Shown here piece by piece: positions 24,201 to 34,404 of a stretch of 64,000 bases of DNA; position 1 is the first letter of the stretch, and the number at the start of each line of letters is the position of its first letter. The notes under the pieces are model-generated. The model was not told the origin of the DNA, did no database searches, and saw only the letters and a program-made list of their open reading frames with translations. The translations under genes were made by a program, and so were the position numbers. Location of the stretch: NCBI GenBank assembly GCA_963210315.1, contig OY723294.1, positions 1,054,001-1,118,000 on the forward strand, written 5' to 3'. This DNA comes from Rhynchopus euleeides (lineage: Eukaryota > Euglenozoa > Diplonemea > Diplonemida > Diplonemidae).

Positions 24201-26732
24201 GAGATGTTTACAGTCCTGCCATACAACAAGGAGGTGTTGGAGAGCACGCTGGCTGAGGCCACAGGTGTGAAGCAGCAGGGTGGCCGGGGTGCTGCGCTGC
24301 TGGGGGCTAACCGGACGGCAGTATCGAACCGGCGCCCCTCAACGAACCAGTGGAGCTCTGTGTTGAACAAGCAGACTGCTAGCGGCACCATCCTGGGTGT
24401 CGGTGGTATCAGTTCCCGTGCAGCGGCCGTCGCGGCGGCTGCTGCACAACATGTCAACGTGCAGAGCGGGAGGGTTGGGCAGGAGTTTGCGCGGCACGTC
24501 ATCAGCTTTAAGAGTGTCATGGCGACTGAACAGCAGGCTGCACAGCAGGTGCGTGCCCGTGATGCTGTGTGCCGTGATCTCGCAGACTTCCGTGAGGCCA
24601 TCCGCGCGCACGGGCAGAAGGAGCGCCACAGCTGCCTGCTGCACTGCCCGGTGGCGACACGTCCACTCCCCCCCCAGGTGTTAGTTGTGGCTGTGCTATG
24701 CGCAGCTGTGGTCTCCAACGTGCTCGGCCCCACCACGCTGCGGCAGCTCGTCCGCCAGCAGACGCGGTTCGCGGCAACAGCGGCTGCCCTCGCCAGCGCA
24801 GTGTGCGCGTGTGTGGAATCGCCGCTGTCACGCAGCAAGATCGATGCGAAACACCTGAAGGTCGTGCCTGGGCGATGCACGCCCGACAGGGAGCTTCGCT
24901 TCTCGACATGGCCTTCATACTTTGTCGCCCGCTCACGCTTGAAGGGGTTTGTGGCAAACTGCGTGCGCATGCGGCAGTCAAGCCGTCTGTACCACTGCCA
25001 ACGCGTGCCCTTCCTTCTGAACAAGGCACGCAGCAAACTGCTGCTGGGTGCTGTGGACGACATGACGTACCACCCGCAAGAGGAGGTCGATGCCTCAGCC
25101 CTTGCTTGTTGGCGCCGCGTGCTGACGCGCCTAATGCGTGAGTACATGCTGTGTCTGGCTGCCGAGACGGAGAAGAAGCTCGGTGGGGAGGCCTGGCTCA
25201 CTACGTGCGTCACGCCTGAAGACCTGCTTGCTGTCGACAGGAAGGGCCCGTCGCAGGATGACGAAGTCATCCGCAGCTACATCAACAACACCGCGACGCT
25301 CTGTGTAAACAACCTCTACACACACTGCACCACCACGTCCTTTATCGCCGTGACCGAGTCCTCAGGCGGGGTGCTGCTGATCGACCTGTCTGTGCGCGAG
25401 GCCTGCTTCTCCCTGGAGTTCTGCCTCTTCGATGCCGCAGCTGCCAACACCAGAAAGGGTGCCGACGGCCTGCAGAGGGGCAGCGGCACGCAGATGCGCA
25501 CACCTGCACAGCCGATGAAGTTCCACCGCCTCCTTGCGCAGATCAGGTCGCAGCTGCACATGAACTCGATGTTCTACGACCTGCAGACAGTCTACATGCA
25601 CGAGGCACTGCGTGCAGAGAAGCCACGGCCACACTACCCCGCTATAGACTGGCTCAGCGTGCTGTCAGATGCGGTACTCCTCTATGAGCGCCCCCCGCTG
25701 TACTCTGTGAACTATGTGGGGTGCAAGCGCGTGACGGTGACCATCCCACAGGAGATCCTCAGCGAGATCCACACTGCTGACGAAGGTTCTGCCGAATTGA
25801 CTGCAGGAGCGCAGAAGAAAGCACTGGGCCGCTTCTTCGGCTACGTTTGTGACCAGGCTCGTAAGACGCTGCGCAGCGAAGACACAGTCGCGCTGCTGAT
25901 GCATGACGACAGCGGGCACCGCCTGACCGACGCACCCTATGAGTGCGATGGGGTGGCGGTGTGCAGGCTGGACACCCTCGATACAGACTGCCTTGCCCTG
26001 CCCCTCGATGTCTACGTCGTGTGTGCCGTTGATCTCAACATCGGGCGCGACAGAAAGCTGTCGCCACCCCCTGACAACTTCATCGAAGCCTGCTACGCTG
26101 CATTCCGTGATGACGTGAAGCGCAGGTGCGACGACGCTGTGCGGAACTACCGCATCCACAGGCTGTGGAAGCGCATGCAGCAGCAGAAGATCACCACTGC
26201 TGAGGTCAACGGGCTTCTGGGCCGCGTGAGCGACGGTGGCCTCTGCTCCATCGCCAAGCGCGAGGTGATCCCCATGATGGACCCTTCGTGCCTGTCGTGC
26301 TACCAGAGCCTCGACATCGACACCTGGGCCCAGCTCTGCGCCGCCTGTGCCAACCGCCACCAAAACGAGCGATTTGCCATTTTCGCGCCAAGCCACCAGA
26401 GCAACTCCGCCACCACGCCAGACACACACCCACCCCATTGGCTGTTTGTGCCACGCCGCGGGACAGACCCAGCATCGTTCAACGCACCGACAGGCGATGT
26501 CACGGGGCCCACGGTGGGTGTCGGTGCAGTGGTGGCAGCGCCGGAACCGCACGCAATCATCGTCGAGTTCACAGCCAATAGAGGCGTCAACGTGTGGTGG
26601 TGTTCGCCGAAGGCAGTGTCGGAGCACCCTGTCACGCACACCCCTGCGCCTTCGCTGAATGGTGACGATGCCCGTTTTTTTGCAGACTGGGTCAACGTGG
26701 TGACGGAGACTCTGTGGGCAACGTCATGCTAA
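15213..26732 (+). CDS. SZT2: SZT2-like protein, KICSTOR scaffold subunit
   Basis: Five exons (15213-21195, 21597-21816, 22069-23926, 23970-24131, 24180-26732) join in frame to 3591 residues, close to the roughly 3400 of human SZT2. Colinear similarity is seen at the N-terminus (EVYIYVKDREAF; RIYLTVLLHQ), in the middle across the exon 2/3 splice (LWRGKDEVYYF, like human YQERATKAVYYL) and at the C-terminus (GVLLIDLSVREACF, MNSMFYDLQ). In animals SZT2 binds the other KICSTOR subunits and GATOR1 at lysosomes and is needed to switch off mTORC1 when amino acids are scarce. An extra ZZ-like zinc finger (WVCSRC...CCNEC...DYAICSPC) lies at about residues 965-998. Ser/Gly-rich disordered stretches occur near 1480-1600. 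Introns are 401, 252, 43 and 48 nt; the splice at 21596 uses the second of two adjacent AGs, which alone keeps frame. The first Met is uncertain: 15213 is the only in-frame Met before the homology, but a short 5' exon joining at 15254 is possible. Confidence 0.85.
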
Positions 26733-26756
26733 ATGAACCATGCGAGATCCCCCCCC

Positions 26757-28220
26757 CCCTAGGGCCCCGGATGTCCATACAAAAAACTGTAATTTTTTTG
26801 AAATATCCAGGTCTGGAGGTCAACAGCGCAAAACCACCCCCAGACCCACCCCAGCTATGAATTTCCGGAGGTTTTTACCCACTTTTGGGCCCACCAACAC
26901 TCATTTTTGGCCAGTTTTTGGCTTTTTTTTGGCTTTTCTGGGGTGAGTCCTGTGCAGGGTGGTTGCAGGGTCATTTTTGGGTAAAAATGTGCATTTAACG
27001 CACCTCTGCTGGTCCTAGAGGCCCTGGATGGTATACAATGTGCCCCAGGGATGCCTAGGGTACGTTTTTCACCCGAAACCCACCCAAAATGGGGTATAGT
27101 TGCCCAATTTTTGACATTTTTTCATGAAATTGGACCTACAACATCGTTGCAGGGTCCTTTTCCTTGGGTAAAATTACGCATTTTCACGTGCTTCTACTGG
27201 TCGTAGAGGCCCTGGATGGTATACAATGTACCCCAGGGATGCCTAGGGTACGTTTTTCACCCGAAAAACACCCGAAATGGGGTATAGTTGCCCAATTTTT
27301 GACATTTTTTCATGAAATTGGGACTTTTACCCCACATGGGCGAATCCCCCATTTTTCACAGTTTTTTGGTCAGCTGATTGAGGGTGTGATATGAGGGTTC
27401 TATCCAACAAGGATATCAAGGCGGCACTTTCAAAGTCCTGCCAAGGACAGCGCCACGTGGGTGTGTGCTTCTGATATATGTTATGTCATCATGTGAACCC
27501 TCCCCAGCGTGTGCCAACATCCCTGACACGCTCACGAAAAGCATGACACGGAGAAAACAGGTGCCGAAACAACCTGCCGAGCACACGGGTGGTGCCACGT
27601 TGATCCACGCAGCGATCTCCCATGACAGGAAGCCTTGTCGCCACGGCAGAGTCGCCGCAGACTGTGGGAGAGGTGTCGCCAGTCACCTTGAGGTTGCAGT
27701 GTGTCATCAGGCTAAGACCCGTGCCCTCTTCACCTCCCCTGTTAGGTTGCTCCACAGTTTTTTCAAAAAATTGGACGGAATTTAGGCAATTCGGTGTCGA
27801 AAACCTGTTCCAACAGGCCCGTACACCATTAGGGTGGTTGCAGGGTTCTTTTTTTGGGTAAAAATACGCATTTTAACGCACCTCTACTGGTCGTAGAGGC
27901 CCGGGATGATATCCAATGTACCCCAGGGATGCCTAGGGTACGTTTTTCACCCGAAAAACACCCGAAATGGGGTCTAGTTGCCCCGATTTTGTCATTTTTT
28001 CACGAAAATCGGGATTTTGCCCAAAATGGGCAAAATCCCCTTTTTTCACCGATTTTTCGAAAATTCTGACCGAAAATGGGCACCTAAGTGTGAAAAACCG
28101 GTTTCATTGGGTCCACAGACATATTTTTGAGGTGGGTACACCCATTTTAGGTGCCAATAACCCTTGTTTGGGGTCGGAAAAATTTTTATTACAATTTTTT
28201 CCCGTACATCCGGGGCCCTA
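26757..28220. mobile_element. inverted-repeat DNA element with TAGGGCCCCGGATGT ends
   Basis: The left end (about 26759) reads CTAGGGCCCCGGATGT and the right end (about 28205-28220) is its reverse complement, ACATCCGGGGCCCTA. Both ends abut C runs. Inside are three copies of a unit of about 145 bp (about 26990-27134, 27177-27321 and 27868-28016), with shared phrases such as GCCTAGGGTACGTTTTTCAC. The second and third copies are separated by a nested insertion. No transposase is encoded, so this is a non-autonomous element. Confidence 0.65.
27368..27752 (+). mobile_element. nested 385-bp element flanked by an 11-bp duplication
   Basis: The segment begins GGTCAGCTGATTGAGG and ends GGTTGCTC. It is flanked on both sides by CACAGTTTTTT (27357-27367 and 27753-27763), as expected for a target-site duplication. 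A near-identical inverted copy lies at 36869-37250. It interrupts the repeat array of the surrounding element, so it inserted later. Frames open in both copies differ by small deletions, so no protein is supported. Confidence 0.7.
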
Positions 28221-30058
28221 CCCCCCCCCCCCCCGCCTACAGCGAGCCGCATGTATCCCTCCACAGGCTTGGCGCCGTGTGCGCCAGGCGTGTCGGCCGA
28301 GCCACCTTTGCTTTGAACATGACATTGTATTTCTTCTATGCGCCATGGCGTTGTGATCTGCTCACCACGCCATCCACCCCTTTACACCCACACACCTCGC
28401 CACTACCCGCCCCCCTATTTCTCAGCCGTGGTATATATGTGTTTGTACCGCTCTCTTATACACCGAACAGGGGGCATTGAGAGTAACTCAACGTTCCAAC
28501 CAGCGTTCTGACCCCCCCTTGTGCTAGCCGGATTGATTCCCTCCGTTGCCGCCGCTTTGAGTTTGTGTGTGCGTGGGAGAGCTGAGAGCAAAAGCGATGG
28601 GGGGTGGGGGGTGGGTGGGTGTGCAGGGTGTGGCTTTTGTCCTTTCCCTTATCATCACCCCCTTTCCCCCCTCCCGGGATATTTCAGCCCTGCCTGTCCA
28701 CAAACACACACGCATTGATGACAAACGTAACACACACTCTCTCTCCGCCCCCTATTCCACCTGATTTTTTTTTGCTTCTTTGCAAACCCCGTATTCGCAA
28801 ACCCCGGGGAAACAACTACAAACGATCGCACCCCCCATCCTTCCTTCCCCCCTACTCTTTGTTTCTCCCTGACCTGCGGAATGGGGTCATTCGGCATCAC
28901 ACCTCAGTGTTGGGAACAACGATAGGAAGCGAGGGGGGGGGGACACAGTTAGATATCGGGTCATGTGTGTAGTGGCTTGCGCACCCCCTGCCTCCCCCCC
29001 TACTCTCAGAAAGGCTTAGGGTGGTGTTGCTTGGGGGGCGGGGGGAAGGGGGGGAGCATCTAACGAATCCAGACAGGGGAAAGGGAGGGGGGAGGGGGAG
29101 AAGTGGCGTAGAAATATACCCAGCCATGTGACAATCATCCCATTCGTTACTCAAAAGAGAGATCAGGCGCCGGGGGGTGTTTTTTTTGGAAAAAATGGGC
29201 GGTAAAACCCCAACCCACCCCACCCCCCACCCGCCTGGTTTTGCCCGGCTCTTCGCATGTCAGGTGTCGTTGGGATGTGCTGCTGCAATGCCTTCGAATT
29301 GCTGAAGCCAAACCCTCCCCTCACCTCACGAGGCATAAGTGCATGTCTGTGCTATCTTCGTCTGCATCATTCGGGGGGGGGGGGGGATTCGAGGCAGGCC
29401 TGGTTTCCTCCACAGATCTAACCCACCACCCCCCCCTTGCCCCCACGACGAAGAACACTGTAGGGAGCGAGGTGACATGCAGACCACACCCACCTGGGTT
29501 GATGACATGAAAGGGGGGGCACGGGGTTGTTAGAAGAAGGGGGTGGGATGGGTGTGGATATGGTGGAGGTAGAGATGGCCACACCGCTACCGTCAGCCCA
29601 CACCGCCATCAATCATCCCCTCGAGGATCCCCAAGGGTGGGGGGGGGGTGGAGAAGGGGTAGGGCGTGGTTATCACCCCCTGCCCCCCCCTCTGCCACCC
29701 ACCTCTACCCCCAGTAACCAATAGGAAGAGAAGAAAAAAAGCGAGGGGATCGCCTCAGCATGATGTGGCGAGTTTCATTTGGAAGCCGGCCCTTCTCCCC
29801 CCCCCCCCCTCCCCCCCCCCCTCTCTCTTTTTGCGTTTTTTCGCAAACCCCCTCTCTCTTTTTGCGTTTTTTATGTTGCAGATACGCTGCTCTCTGTTGG
29901 GTTTTGCGGTGGGTTTGATAATTTTCCACCTCACCTCACACCACCTGTTGTCAAAAAAAATACATGCCTGCGCCACACCCACACCCGACAGAGCAATGCC
30001 CCGCTAACTGGGGGGTGGGAGGGTGGGAGGAGCGTACCACTGAGCACGCCGCGCCGCA

Positions 30059-32887
30059 ATGAGACGCTGTGCCGCTGCTGCTGTGCTGCACAGCACTGGC
30101 TCAGGAGGGGCCCTCCTCCAGCCGTGGCGTTGCCACACAGGCGGTGCGCAGGCAGGGCCAGGGAGCACTGATGTGCCGCCCCACAGGGCCACCCCCGCAG
30201 ACGCACCGCCACGGAAGATCACCGGCGTTGTCCACCCCTCCCGCCGGGCCCCGGTGGGGCAGAGGGGGGCACAACCCAGTAAACCCACGCACCCTGTCCC
30301 GCGCCCCCATCGGAAGAAGCTCTCAGCCTGTGCGCAGCTTCTGCGGGATCACATGGTGCGGGCCCCTGCGCTACCCCCTCCTCTGAATCGTGATCGCAAC
30401 TCCAAGCCGTACATCGCTCTCTCCTTTGCGGAGGCCTTTGGCACCGCCACACAGGCTGCTGTGGTGAAGGCCATCTCACAGGCCTCGAGCCACCACATCA
30501 GGGTTGCGGCAGAAACGTTCTTCGACCAATCCCACAAGTGGGCCTTCCAGGTGGGGTCGTCAAAGCGGTGGGACATGCGGATCATCCGTTCCTTCTTCGG
30601 GAGCCTCGGGGAGACTGGCGGGTGCTACTGTGTGCGTGTGGCGTGGGATGCGCTTCCGGAGGCCGTGCGGTATTCCTGGTGGGTCCTCGAGGCATATCTC
30701 TATTCGACCTTCCCGCTGACGACGACGCATTGGGAGGGACTCCTGCGGGACACCCCGGAGAGGCACCGCCCCCAGCTGATGCACCCCCGTGTGGTGTCAG
30801 CCCTGCTGCATGCTATCCCCACCGATGGGACTCCGGCAGATCTCGCTGTGTCTGAGGCGATGCGGCGTGACACCATTGCAGCATACCTGAAACACCTCGA
30901 GGGTCTGCCCGGGGCGGACAAGCAGGAGAAGGCGGAGCATGCGTTGACCTGGCAGGCGCATGCCTCCATCCTGAGGCATCTCTCGACCAGCGGGAGGCGG
31001 GCGGCGTTTGCGAATACAGTGAAGAGGCTCCTGGTCGCGCAGGAGGGGCGGGGTGAGGACACGGAGTGGTGCACCCACCTCTGCCCCGAGGGGTTCGAGT
31101 GCCCAACGGAGCTGGCCTCCGTCGTGCTGTGGTTCTGCGAGAGGAACCGCAACGTCAACCTCGCGGCGCTTTTCATCAATGTGCTGCACCAGCGGAACCC
31201 CACCCGATTCCTGGAGCTGGCGGGGTTCATCAACCACAGGCTCCGCGGCCTTGCCGAATGCCTTGGGACTGTGAACCGCGCAGAAGGTGCTGTGCACCTC
31301 GCTGCGTTTGCAGACACGCTCTCCCTGCCCACCCTCGTTTCCCTGAGCAAGGCCGTCTCCAGCCGGACGCACTACAGCGACGTCAGGGCGAACCTGGTGG
31401 CCTGGGTCAAGATCCACCCCGTAAAGCAGATCCTCGAGGAGGGCCTGCAGCACGCCGTGTCCAACGGCAGCTCCATGCTGCTGGAGGTGCTGATCATGCG
31501 CCTGGTGTCGCTGAGCAGGGTGGAAGAGGCGATGGCCATCCTCCTCCGCACTGTCAAGACGGAAAGTTCACGGCAGCTTGTGTCCCCCACCGCTGCGACA
31601 TACGCCGCAGTTCTGGGGGCGATCCGCTTCACCCCGCTGGAGGAAGCGCAACGCCTTTACGACCTCTCCCTCATGCTCCCCCACCTCCCCAGCTCGCCTG
31701 AAACCTGCAAGGCGTTGATGAATGCCAGGGTCCACCTCTACAGGACCCTCCTGAAGGGAGCCAGCGAGAGCCCCGACGCCGTGTCATTCTGTGAAGGCAT
31801 CACGCCCCTCCTGCTCGGGAGGACTGCTCAGTCGGTGCCGGACCCAGTGGGTGCCTCTGGGGCACCCCGCGCTCCGCCTGTGGGGAAGCTCTATCTGGCG
31901 GGGATGCTGCTGTCCAGCATGTACTCCCAGGTGGAGGGGTACCGCGGCACGGAGGACTCGCTGGGTCTGCTGGAGCAGACCTTTGACTACCTCGAGAGTG
32001 ACCTGGGCATCGGGGGGTCGCGTGAGGACCTGCAGCTGCTGAAGGGGCTCCCCCACTTCGCGGGCTGCAAGGTGTCGTCCGATCTGACGCGTGAGTTCTT
32101 CAGGCGGGTCGATGCGGCGAAGGAAGCTAACCGGAGGACACACCCGTGTGTGGGGGCTTTCCGCTCACTCTCCTCGAGCCTCCAGCTGCATCTCGGCATC
32201 CAGACAGCCGAGCGAGTCGTTGTCCTCGATATCGACACGGCGAAGCGCCTGATTGAAGAGAGGGATGTGTTCCCCAGCGTGAAGCGTGGATACAAGGTGT
32301 TGGTGCCCTTCAGCACGCTGCTCCAGCTGTTCGGAGAAACCGAATCGGCAACCCAGCATAAATACCTCTCGCATGGCACTACAGTGCACCACGACGGGCT
32401 GCGGAAGATCGCGGAGGCGTTTGAATCCCAGCCCGATGATTTCATTGCGCTGTCGCTGGTGGGGGAGATCACCCTGCTGTGCTCGTCTCTGTGGGGCAAC
32501 ATCGAGGCGCAGGACAACATCGCGTGGGCAGCGGGGGTACCGGGCAACGATACGAAGATGCTGCCTGCGGTCAGCTCGGTGGCAGGGTTCCTGGGAGGGG
32601 GCCAGGCGGAAGCGGGTGCAGCCGGGCAACCCCCCGGGATGTACAGCGAACCCAGCGAGGGGGTCCGGCTGTCTCCAGAGATGGTGGACCCGGTGTCGCT
32701 CCAGCCCCGCCCCGAGCCTATTGTTTTCGGCAAGATCCCAGAAGTGCTGTTTGCGGCCTGTGCCCCGTTCGCCCGGAAGACGCGTGAGATCCTCTTCCCC
32801 GAAGATCCGAGTCGCAAGCGTCTCAAAGAGTTCTCCGACATCATGAAGTGCCACGGCAAGATCAGGTGTGTTGTCAGCCGGGTGTGA
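30059..32887 (+). CDS. mitochondrial PPR-like helical-repeat protein with possible C-terminal PIN-like region
   Basis: One exon of 942 residues. The N-terminus (MRRCAAAAVLHSTGSGG, Arg/Ala/Ser-rich, no acids in the first 40 residues) is a good mitochondrial presequence. Residues about 250-700 are amphipathic helices in tandem, with pieces such as ATYAAVLGAIRFTPLEEAQ and LYDLSLML typical of pentatricopeptide or related RNA-binding repeats. Near residue 720 RVVVLDIDTAKRLI followed by KVLVPFSTLLQLF looks like the first strand and acidic residue of a PIN-like nuclease fold, with a later ND near 825; this is tentative. PPR proteins process, edit or stabilise organelle RNAs or sit in mitoribosomes. 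Near the 3' end AAGATCAGGTGTGTTG could be a splice donor, so the last residues are uncertain. Mobile DNA begins 325 bp downstream. Confidence 0.7.
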   Translation: MRRCAAAAVLHSTGSGGALLQPWRCHTGGAQAGPGSTDVPPHRATPADAPPRKITGVVHPSRRAPVGQRGAQPSKPTHPVPRPHRKKLSACAQLLRDHMVRAPALPPPLNRDRNSKPYIALSFAEAFGTATQAAVVKAISQASSHHIRVAAETFFDQSHKWAFQVGSSKRWDMRIIRSFFGSLGETGGCYCVRVAWDALPEAVRYSWWVLEAYLYSTFPLTTTHWEGLLRDTPERHRPQLMHPRVVSALLHAIPTDGTPADLAVSEAMRRDTIAAYLKHLEGLPGADKQEKAEHALTWQAHASILRHLSTSGRRAAFANTVKRLLVAQEGRGEDTEWCTHLCPEGFECPTELASVVLWFCERNRNVNLAALFINVLHQRNPTRFLELAGFINHRLRGLAECLGTVNRAEGAVHLAAFADTLSLPTLVSLSKAVSSRTHYSDVRANLVAWVKIHPVKQILEEGLQHAVSNGSSMLLEVLIMRLVSLSRVEEAMAILLRTVKTESSRQLVSPTAATYAAVLGAIRFTPLEEAQRLYDLSLMLPHLPSSPETCKALMNARVHLYRTLLKGASESPDAVSFCEGITPLLLGRTAQSVPDPVGASGAPRAPPVGKLYLAGMLLSSMYSQVEGYRGTEDSLGLLEQTFDYLESDLGIGGSREDLQLLKGLPHFAGCKVSSDLTREFFRRVDAAKEANRRTHPCVGAFRSLSSSLQLHLGIQTAERVVVLDIDTAKRLIEERDVFPSVKRGYKVLVPFSTLLQLFGETESATQHKYLSHGTTVHHDGLRKIAEAFESQPDDFIALSLVGEITLLCSSLWGNIEAQDNIAWAAGVPGNDTKMLPAVSSVAGFLGGGQAEAGAAGQPPGMYSEPSEGVRLSPEMVDPVSLQPRPEPIVFGKIPEVLFAACAPFARKTREILFPEDPSRKRLKEFSDIMKCHGKIRCVVSRV

Positions 32888-33483
32888 GGTGTAGGGGGGT
32901 TGGATGGTTTGTCTTTGGCCTCCCTGCCCTGCGTTCCGTTCAGTTTAACTGATCGTCGAAAAACAAGCGGCAGTGGTGGGTGTGACTGGGTGGTGGGGGT
33001 GGAGGTTTTTGGCTGAGGGAGGGTGGGTGCCATCCTTTTTGGTTGTTGCCCAGTACCATAAGTGTCTGTTTCTCGGAGAAACAAGAAACTTATGGTCGGG
33101 CAGCGCTTTGGGTGGCAAAAAGGCAATCCGCCTTACACGATATGCTAAGCTTCAAGACGCGGGTTGGGCCCACACAAGGGAGCAAAGGAGAAGGAGATAG
33201 ATTGATTACTACACGGTGGACTCCAGCGGCCCTAGCGGGAGTCTGGGAGCGGGAGTCTGAGCGGGTGTCAAAGACTCCCGCTAGCGGGAGTCTTTTCACC
33301 TATTTTCATCCATTTTTCCCATGATATAGTTACAGTCTACTGGCGTGGGGGGTAAAATCATGGTGGAAGAGGGATGGGGAGGGGCTTGTTTTGCTTCTGT
33401 CAGTTTCCCCGGACTCTGGACTACCTACCTATCCTCCTGGTAGCGGCTACACCTGCGGAGGTGAGCGGTTAGAATTTGAGGTG

Positions 33484-34350
33484 TCAAAGTGCGGCCATCG
33501 CCTGTCGTAGTTGTGTTACACCTTGGGCAAGACAAGCCATCCTGCAGGCCTCATCTTCTTCGTCAGAACTGTCATCCCCCTCCTGCTGTGCGCGTTGGTC
33601 AAGCGTGCTCAAAGTCGCCTCGGATGACACGAATGGTGTGAAAGTCGCCCCCAGCGGGATTGGCATTTTGCACAAGCAGAGCGATAATTTGCGGTGTCCT
33701 TCGGGGAACCGGAACAGGAAGTAGGGCGCGCTGATGGGTTCAACGAAGTCCTGTGTGTTGCAGTGCACAAACCCCTTCTGCAGCTGTGTCAACTGTGTGC
33801 AAAGAACATACACAGCCAATCTATGAGCGTGTCGGGTGTGCAGACACGGACACAGGATGACTTCTCTATACCCGAGGATCCCGTCCTGCGACAGGTGCGC
33901 AACCTTCCAAGGCATGCCCGATGCGCGCCGCTTCTCTTCTGCCATCGCAAGATCTCTCTCGTAAGTTGCGGAGCTGGCGATTGTAACGGCATCTTTCTTG
34001 CGATGTCCGTTCTCTGCTTCTTCAAATTCGTCGTTGTTCTGCAGAGGCACTGCATCTTCTGGAGCCCACCAATGATGGAGACTGTGTACGTAGGCATTGC
34101 GCGTTGATCCCTTTTCGGCATGCTCCATCAACCAGTGAAATATATGCCCTGAGATCCGAGCACGCAAGAAGGGAATCCGGGCTGACTCATCCTTGCATCC
34201 CCAGAAGCGCCAGGGGATGTCTGCATACCGGAAATGCATGAGGTCTGCAAGGGAGACAAAGAGGTAGCGGAACAAGCCCTTGTAGGTGTGTCCTGTGACA
34301 GGCAAGCACGACCTTCCGGAACTGAGCACCTGTCCCATGCTGCGACACAT
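33484..34350 (-). pseudogene. main part of the transposon protein (unknown family)
   Basis: An open frame of 288 residues (MCRSMGQVLSSG at the start) is acidic near the C-terminus (DDSSDEEDEA). I do not recognise a transposase family. It is in the same frame as the 35863-35648 segment once the hAT-like insertion is removed, with one TGA directly before its first ATG. It therefore probably represents the larger part of one protein, either decayed or using this ATG as a second start. Confidence 0.5.
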
Positions 34351-34404
34351 TCAGTGCAAGGTTTGTACAGGTCTTGTCGAATATTTTTTTATTGTCTCAT
34401 CCAG

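Larger units (their letters stand above)
26733..30058. other. spacer with nested mobile elements, otherwise low-complexity
   Basis: The left half is occupied by an inverted-repeat element (26757-28220) with a nested insertion, listed separately. From 28220 to 29880 there are C, G and T runs and no recognisable protein. Near 29805-29873 a pyrimidine-rich unit of about 27 nt (CTCTCTCTTTTTGCGTTTTT) is present twice and leads to a TTGCAG at 29876-29881, a likely acceptor for the downstream gene. Confidence 0.45.

Noticed and set aside
27010..28016. Repeats considered as a CRISPR array
   Set aside because: Three units of about 145 bp with unequal spacing in a eukaryotic transposon-like element; no short spacers of constant size and no cas genes.
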